From positions 1 through 12,981 of the forward strand of contig VDLU01000043.1 of NCBI GenBank assembly GCA_006247105.1: a DNA stretch of 12,981 bases, written 5' to 3'. Shown in pieces: positions 7,626 through 12,981 of this stretch (positions within the stretch are counted from its first letter, which is position 1; each line of letters begins with the position of its first letter). This DNA comes from Giardia muris. Lineage: Eukaryota; Fornicata; Diplomonadida; Hexamitidae. Below the pieces are notes generated by a model that was not told the origin of the DNA, ran no database searches, and worked only from the letters and a program-made list of their open reading frames with translations. Made by a program: the position numbers and the translations under genes.

Positions 7626-7691
7626 GGGGGGCATGGGGGGGCATGAGGGGGCATGAGGATCCATGAGGATCCATGAGAGGGGCCAGGGGGA
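7626..7691 (+). repeat. Short GGGGGCATGAG / CATGAGGATC direct repeats (second copy)
   Basis: This is the counterpart of 213-276. Two G runs are each one base longer than in the first unit (7626-7631 and 7635-7641). Confidence 0.55.
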
Positions 7692-7715
7692 TCCACGAGA
7701 GGAGTGGGGGGGCTG

Positions 7716-7870
7716 GGGACGCGATGAGAGCGATGAGAGATGACGGGGGACGATAAGAGATGATAAGAGACGATAAGGGACACGAGACACGATAAGGGAC
7801 GATAATAAGTGATGAGAGGTGATGAGAGACGCGGGAGATGCGAGAGATGCGAGGGACACGGAGACGCGGG
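7716..7870 (+). repeat. Degenerate GATGAGA/GATAAGA minisatellite (second copy)
   Basis: This is the counterpart of 301-455, with no length change and the same degenerate units in the same order. Unit copy number has therefore not changed between these two rDNA units. Confidence 0.6.
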
Positions 7871-8114
7871 CCGCCCGGGGACGCAGACACGCCCAGTCAG
7901 TGGCCGGTGCCCACAGTGGCCTCGCCCTTCGGGCCGCCCCTTCGGTCCCCCTCTGAGGGGGCCCGTCGCTTCGGCGCCCCTCCGGTCCTAAACTTGAATG
8001 AAGGAGAAAGCGGGAAGGGTTCCCTCCCGTCTGGAATGATGAGCGTCGTCCCGGGCCCCATGGACCCACTACCTCTACTCGTGCCCTCGGGGGCCCGTTC
8101 GATCGTCCGTCCGA

Positions 8115-9015
8115 TGACCCGTGGGGGCCTGAAAGTCCCATGCCGTGTCCGATCTTCACCCTCTGAAGGATCCGTGAGGGACCCGATCGATGAAGGGGGC
8201 CCGCCCCGTGGGGGAGTCCCCGTCCATGGATATGAGGCCCGGGCCCCATATGATGACCCGGATCCCCCTGATGACCCGGTCCATGTGGCCCGTATGAGGG
8301 GACGTGAAGGCCCCCTGGATCCTGTCCCGTGAGGACCGGACGGACCCCCGACCGAAGGAACCCCCATCCGTATGATGGACCACACCCCCACCCATGAAGG
8401 TCCATGGACCTATGGGGGGAGGCCCCGTTCGTCTTGAAGGACCCCGTGAGGGCCCCGGGAGCCCCCGTCCCTCGTATGATGGAGCCATGACCCCCCGTAC
8501 CCGTACGATGATCCCGTGAGGGCTTGGGCCCCCCATTATAATCCCGTGAGGGTCCGGCCCGAGACCCCAGAGATTCAAGGGGACCCCACGGGGATCCCCT
8601 GGCCCCCGTGGACCTCCGTCCCGTTCATGGAGGACTCGAGGGGGACCTGTGAGGGTCGAGGGGGACCCCGGACCCCAATGGGGAAGATGGTCCCCCATCC
8701 CATTCGATGACCCACCCCCGAGGGGACCGTGGCCCCCCGAAGGCCCATCCATATGACCACATGGTCCGATGACCCGGATCCCTCGAAGGAGGGCGGGGGG
8801 GTCGGACCCCAGTCCCCGTCCCCCGATGGAGCCATGAGCCCCCCCCGTGTGAGGGCCCACCCCGTGAGGGACCGGGCCCCCCGTCCCCGTTCATCTTGAA
8901 GGACTTCAAGGGCCCCATGGACCCAGGGGACCCCCGGGGACACCTCGAATGACCCCTGGAGGGAAGGCCCCCGTGAGGACCCATGTGGACTCCCGGGCCA
9001 GGGCATGGACCCCCG
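8115..9015. repeat. Degenerate CCGTGAGGG-type repeat field (second copy)
   Basis: This is the counterpart of 700-1600, at a constant offset of 7415. Frames translated across it are identical in both units, so no substitution was detected here. Confidence 0.6.
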
Positions 9016-9254
9016 ATCCGTTCCGTGCCCAGGGGGACGGCCGTGGGCCCACGGGGGACCCCTGTACGACCCCCCGTTCGAGGGACCCGCGGACCCGCCC
9101 TCGCCCCTCCGGTCTTTTGATCTCGAGTCCGGATCCAAAATCCACTGTAACCGTTCCAAATCTGGTATCCTTCTGTAGGCCCCCGTACCCGGGCCTTCGA
9201 CCCACGGGGGTCTGATCTCGCTTCAGGTCGATCCGGGCGGGGGACGCCCCCCCT

Positions 9255-9527
9255 TGGGGCCCTCACCCCCCCTGGTATGACCCTCGGCGCCTCAAGTCTC
9301 ACCCCTCGGGGATGCCCCCTTACGACCGGGGGCCCTCACCCCCCTGGTCCCACGACCGGAGGGGAGCCCTTCCCACCCCCCTGGTATGACGGGGGATGCC
9401 CTCACCCCCCTTCAGGTCTTCCTCGGGGCGGGGGGCCTCGCTTCCGGCCCCCCCTTCGGGTCTCACGACCCTCGGGGGGGTTGTTCCGGCCCTTCCCTCA
9501 CCCCCTCAGGTCTTCGACCCTCGGGGG
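9255..9527. repeat. C-rich repeats immediately downstream of LSU (second copy)
   Basis: This is the counterpart of 1840-2110, with two extra bases: C7 for C6 at 9266-9272 and G7 for G6 at 9474-9480. Being adjacent to the LSU 3' end, it would be the first spacer transcribed after the right-hand LSU. Confidence 0.6.
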
Positions 9528-9532
9528 CTCGG

Positions 9533-9808
9533 GGGGAATGCCAACCCGAACCAAACCTCAGGCGGTCGCAAGAAGCTCCACGCCGTACAGTAGGTCGGAG
9601 AAAAGGGTCGTCAACCCGGGCGAATCGAGGGGAAGCCCCTCAACCCATGCGAGTAGGTGGGATGGACACTTAGAGGCGTTCAGTGCTAGTCCCCCGAGCG
9701 CGACAGACCGGCACTGTCAAGTCAAACAACCGGGAGATCGGAGGCTCGCGACGGGTGTTCCTCTCGTACTGACCCGACGTACTGGACGCATGGAGATGGT
9801 CGGTAGGA

Positions 9809-9852
<44 letters not shown>

Positions 9853-9902
9853 CCTTAGACGGGTGAACAATCCGACGCTTCCGCACCGATGCATGCGGAC
9901 GG

Positions 9903-9946
<44 letters not shown>

Positions 9947-9948
9947 GG

Positions 9949-9992
<44 letters not shown>

Positions 9993-10437
9993 TCACCTCC
10001 ACGCTCGGATTACCGGAGCGGTTGAAGGATCGTTAGGCCACGCTTTCACGGCAAGTACCGGGACAGGGGGTACTAGTCAAGTAAGCTTATGCCCTTATGC
10101 TCCACGTGAGGTTTCCGACCTCACTGAGCTTACCATAGGACGCCTGCGGTGTGATCTAGCAGGCGCGCCGCCCCAGCCAAACTCCCCATCCGACCGTGTG
10201 CCGATGTAAGTCGGTGAGTGGGATGGTGAACAACGTCAGGGTATCTCATGGAAGCGGCCTCCCCTGTATGCTGCACCGATGATCCCATCCCCCAGGATCG
10301 GATTGGAGTCAAGCTCAAAAGGGTCTTCTTGCCCCGCCGACCAACACCCGCCCGTTCCCGGGTCTGTAGGTTCACGGAGGCATGACTTGGGACAGTGGGA
10401 TCCTCGTTGATCCATTCATGCACGTCGGAAATTACCC

Positions 10438-10489
<52 letters not shown>

Positions 10490-12220
10490 AGGGCTTGGAT
10501 GAACCTCTTCATGGTGACGGTCATGGCACTGGGCAGAAATCACGTCGTGTACGCATCCATGACGACTGGCACGACGCTATGTTGTTAGTAGACAGTCGGG
10601 ATCCCTCGGTCCGTGCCGGTTCTGATCGATCAGAGCCACTCCTTCTCCCGAGGTTACGGAGCTAGTTTGCCGACTTCCCTGAGTCATGGTCTCTCCCGCC
10701 TAGAGGCTGATCACCTTGGAGTCCTGTTGCGGTTGTGGTACGATCAGGATGGGGGGGACACAACGGGTTTCATGGATGACCGAAGGGACATGTGATCCAT
10801 CATGGCCATGCACGACCTGAAGTACTACTGGCCATGGGGGGACTGGGGTAGGACGGGATGACTCCCACCATGTGCTTCGTTCATGTACCGTTGTGAAAGG
10901 ATGTCACCAAGACCCCATCATACCACCGGGATGTTAACCGGTCAGCCCTATCGTCCTGTGAGGATGACCCCATGGTACGGCGTACACCATCGGACTTAGG
11001 ATCGTGTCACCCGTATCTGATCGACAGGGATACGGAACCCATCTCCACGTCAGGCCTCCAGATGGAGTAATGGCTACTACTACCGAGATCAGCAATCATG
11101 ACTCGATCCACCACGTGTCACCCCATGGCTTCGACTCGATCATGACGACCTCCTACCCGAGACACATCTCGGTCGGGTTCCGATCGTATGCTTCGGCGTG
11201 TTCCATTTTCCGGGCCCCTCGATTCGGCTGGTGGGTTGTTACACACTCCTTAGAGGCTTCCTACTGTTAAGGCCACCTTCCAGCTGTCACGATCGACGGA
11301 CACCGTTTGATCGAGCATACACTTCCACACCTTCCCCCGACTGTCGGTTCATCCCGTCTTGCCCGTCCTGCTTACCAGGAGAGGCCCACTCGACATCAAC
11401 ACTGTTGAGGGGGCCCACACAAGTTGGCCCCGCTCCACCCTTGTTCATGGTTCGAGGGGTGGATAAGGAGTGACCTCCCTACTCCCACCGATCGTGGCCT
11501 TACCTAGGGCAGCTGTTCATGATGTCGGCTATCCTGGGAGACATTTCGGAGGTAACCAGCTACCAGGTGGTTCGATGAGTCTTTCGCCCCTACACTCAAC
11601 TCGACCGAGCGATTTGCACGTCAGCACCGGGATGGGCCTCCACCAGGCTTTCGTCTGGCTTCACCCTGGTCAAGTGTAGATCACCACCTTTCGGGTCTAG
11701 GACCGATCGCTCTGCCCTTGTAAGGGGCCCCTTGAAGTCTTGACTTCCCTTTGCCACATGACTCGCGATCGGTCCTAACTCCTCGGTCCGTGTTTCGAGA
11801 CGGGCCCGACCAATCGATCATCGACAGGTCGGGAGTCGCCTCCCGGGTTCAGGGTCTTTTGACGTGCCTGGGTCGGCATCCTTCTCACCTTTCGTTCGCA
11901 CTACTTGGTCCTCTATCGGTCTCGGGGCGGTATTTAGCCTTAGAAGGGTACCACCTCCTCTTCCCTCTACACTCTCAAGCAGAGGTACTCGTCGTTGGGG
12001 TTGTGTCCATCCCTACGGGACTGGCACCCTCCTTGGTGTGGGTTTCAACCCATCTTCGGGTTTAGGACATCCCCCCAGTCCTCACAACGCTCATCGCTTC
12101 GAGGTCGGACTACTCCTGGATCGCTCGCCGCTAATCAAGGAATCCCGGTTGGTGTCTTCTCCTGGGCGTACTGATATGCTTAAGTTCCACCCGTCATCTT
12201 CATCGGAGTGGGGGGGGATC
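9533..12220 (-). rRNA. Large subunit (28S-like) ribosomal RNA, second unit, complete
   Basis: This is the second LSU gene, at a constant +7417 offset from the first with no internal length change. Landmarks recur: the peptidyl-transferase segment at about 9960-9988, the sarcin-ricin loop at about 9757-9770 and GAACTTAAGCATATCAGTA at about 12169-12187. Long stretches compared by translation (for example 10613-10795 and 11004-12616) are identical to the first unit. Both copies look intact. The ends carry the same uncertainty as in the first unit. Confidence 0.95.
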
Positions 12221-12267
12221 CTCATCTCATTCCCCATCGTTCAACCCCTCGAACAACCCAGTTCGTA
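12221..12267 (-). other. Internal transcribed spacer 2 (second unit)
   Basis: This segment of about 47 nt is identical to 4804-4850 and lies between the paired 5.8S 3' end and LSU 5' end. Confidence 0.8.
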
Positions 12268-12391
12268 GATCACCCCACCACCCCGATGATCCATTCGAAG
12301 ATCGATGTCACGTGCTTGGACCACATCGAGTATCGTCGTCAGCCACGTCCTTCATCGTCCCCCGAGCCAAGGCATCCACCGGGTCGCGTCA
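12268..12391 (-). rRNA. 5.8S ribosomal RNA (second unit)
   Basis: This is identical to the 5.8S at 4851-4974, with CGATGAAGGACGTGGC and the LSU-complementary 3' end. Its 5' end is placed by alignment to within about 5 nt. Confidence 0.9.
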
Positions 12392-12427
12392 TCTCATTGC
12401 CTTCATCCTCGTACCTTCCCTCTCGAT
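12392..12427 (-). other. Internal transcribed spacer 1 (second unit)
   Basis: This segment of about 36 nt is the counterpart of 4975-5010, between the SSU 3' end and the 5.8S 5' end. Confidence 0.78.
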
Positions 12428-12981
12428 GGATCCATCCGCAGGTTCACCTACGGATACCTTGTTACGACTTCTCCTTCCTCCAAGCCTCGCGGTTCGTCCC
12501 TGTTCGGTTCATCCCTCCCAGGAGCTCGCCAGAAGACCCAGTCGGTAGGAGCGACGGGCGGTGTGTACAAGGGGCAGGGACGTATCCGGCGTAGATTGAT
12601 GACCTACGCCTACTAGACATTCCAGGTTCACGAGGACGTTCCAGTCCACGATCCCAACCACGTGGGGGTTTGATCTCATCAAGCTTCACAACTCGACGTG
12701 GTTTCATCCCCACAGTGTAGTACGCGTGCAGCCCAGGGCGTCTAAGGGCATCACAGACCTGTTATCGCCCCCCTTCCTCCAATTCACCATTGGCGGTCCC
12801 ATCCAGGTTAGGGTCTCGCTCGTTGTCGCAGTCAAGCAGACGGCTCAAGCCACGGGCTGTGAACGGCCATGCACCACCACTCGTACGATCACGAAGGTCC
12901 TCTCAACCGTCGATCCTCCGTACGTCTGGGCCTGGTAAGGTGTTCGCGTTGAGTCAAATTGAGCCGCAGACTCCACGTCTG
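12428..12981 (-). rRNA. Small subunit ribosomal RNA, second unit, 3' part only
   Basis: The 3' 554 nt of the SSU gene are present. The 5' part, about 875 nt, lies beyond the right edge of the window. It matches 5011-5565 except for one missing base near 12769-12774: the first unit reads GGAGGAAGGTGGGGCG on the rRNA strand, and this copy reads GGAGGAAGGGGGGCG. The lost U is in a conserved stretch of the 3' major domain. A consensus error in a homopolymer is the likeliest cause, and a variant or pseudogene copy is the alternative. Confidence 0.93.

Larger units (their letters stand above)
6441..9532. other. Complete rDNA intergenic spacer between two units
   Basis: Overview entry. This is the spacer from the LSU 3' end of the right-hand unit (about 9533) to the SSU 5' end of the left-hand unit (6440), about 3.1 kb. 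Transcription enters from the right, so termination signals should lie towards 9532 and the promoter towards 6441. The SSU-proximal kilobase (6441-7412) carries promoter-like repeats and the 73-bp duplication. The 7099-7412 stretch contains no repeat or gene that I can see. From 7413 onwards the sequence repeats positions 1-2115, including gene-free stretches at about 7871-8105 and 9015-9255. No 5S rRNA, tRNA or spliced-leader gene was recognised. Confidence 0.9.

Noticed and set aside
6441..9532. A possible 5S rRNA gene linked in the spacer
   Set aside because: I saw no 5S-like internal promoter or 5S ends on either strand. 5S is commonly unlinked from the main rDNA unit.
1..12981. Telomere repeats (TAGGG in Giardia) or a subtelomeric retroelement at the window edge
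   Set aside because: No tandem TAGGG/CCCTA array is present, no reverse-transcriptase-like frame was seen, and both edges fall inside rDNA.

Overview
The window is nuclear ribosomal DNA from a compact-genome eukaryote, arranged as tandem repeats. It holds one complete unit of 7,412 bp (1-7412) and the first 5.57 kb of the next (7413-12981). All rRNAs read on the minus strand, in the order SSU, ITS1, 5.8S, ITS2, LSU. No protein-coding gene, tRNA, 5S rRNA or mobile element could be supported. Every open frame lies antisense to rRNA or inside repetitive GC-rich spacer.

The organism is most likely a diplomonad of the genus Giardia, and Giardia muris or a close relative is my best guess. The reasons are: an SSU of only about 1,430 nt (about 1,800 in most eukaryotes); an SSU 5' end reading CATCCGGTTGATCCTGCC; an LSU of about 2.69 kb; a 5.8S of about 124 nt; and ITS1 and ITS2 of about 36 and 47 nt. 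Several SSU stretches match the Giardia signature as I remember it. Base composition is GC-rich but less extreme than G. intestinalis. Species assignment rests on memory of the family and was not searched.

Layout in + coordinates: 1-2115 is intergenic spacer (IGS) downstream of an LSU. LSU is 2116-4803, ITS2 4804-4850, 5.8S 4851-4974, ITS1 4975-5010 and SSU 5011-6440. The IGS between units is 6441-9532 (about 3.1 kb). The second unit has LSU 9533-12220, ITS2 12221-12267, 5.8S 12268-12391, ITS1 12392-12427 and the 3' 554 nt of SSU at 12428-12981. Two overview entries (the 7,412-bp unit and the whole 6441-9532 spacer) contain the finer entries.

The IGS is highly structured. Just upstream of the SSU lie a candidate 5' ETS, three copies of a promoter-like element carrying CTACTRTAGGG, and a 73-bp tandem duplication. 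Downstream of the LSU come CCCCCCTGGTATGAC repeats, about 0.9 kb of degenerate CCGTGAGGG repeats, a GATRAGA minisatellite, a G-run tract and an isolated AT-rich inverted repeat. The two units appear identical except for six single-base length differences. Five are in homopolymers and one removes a base from a conserved SSU motif in the second unit.
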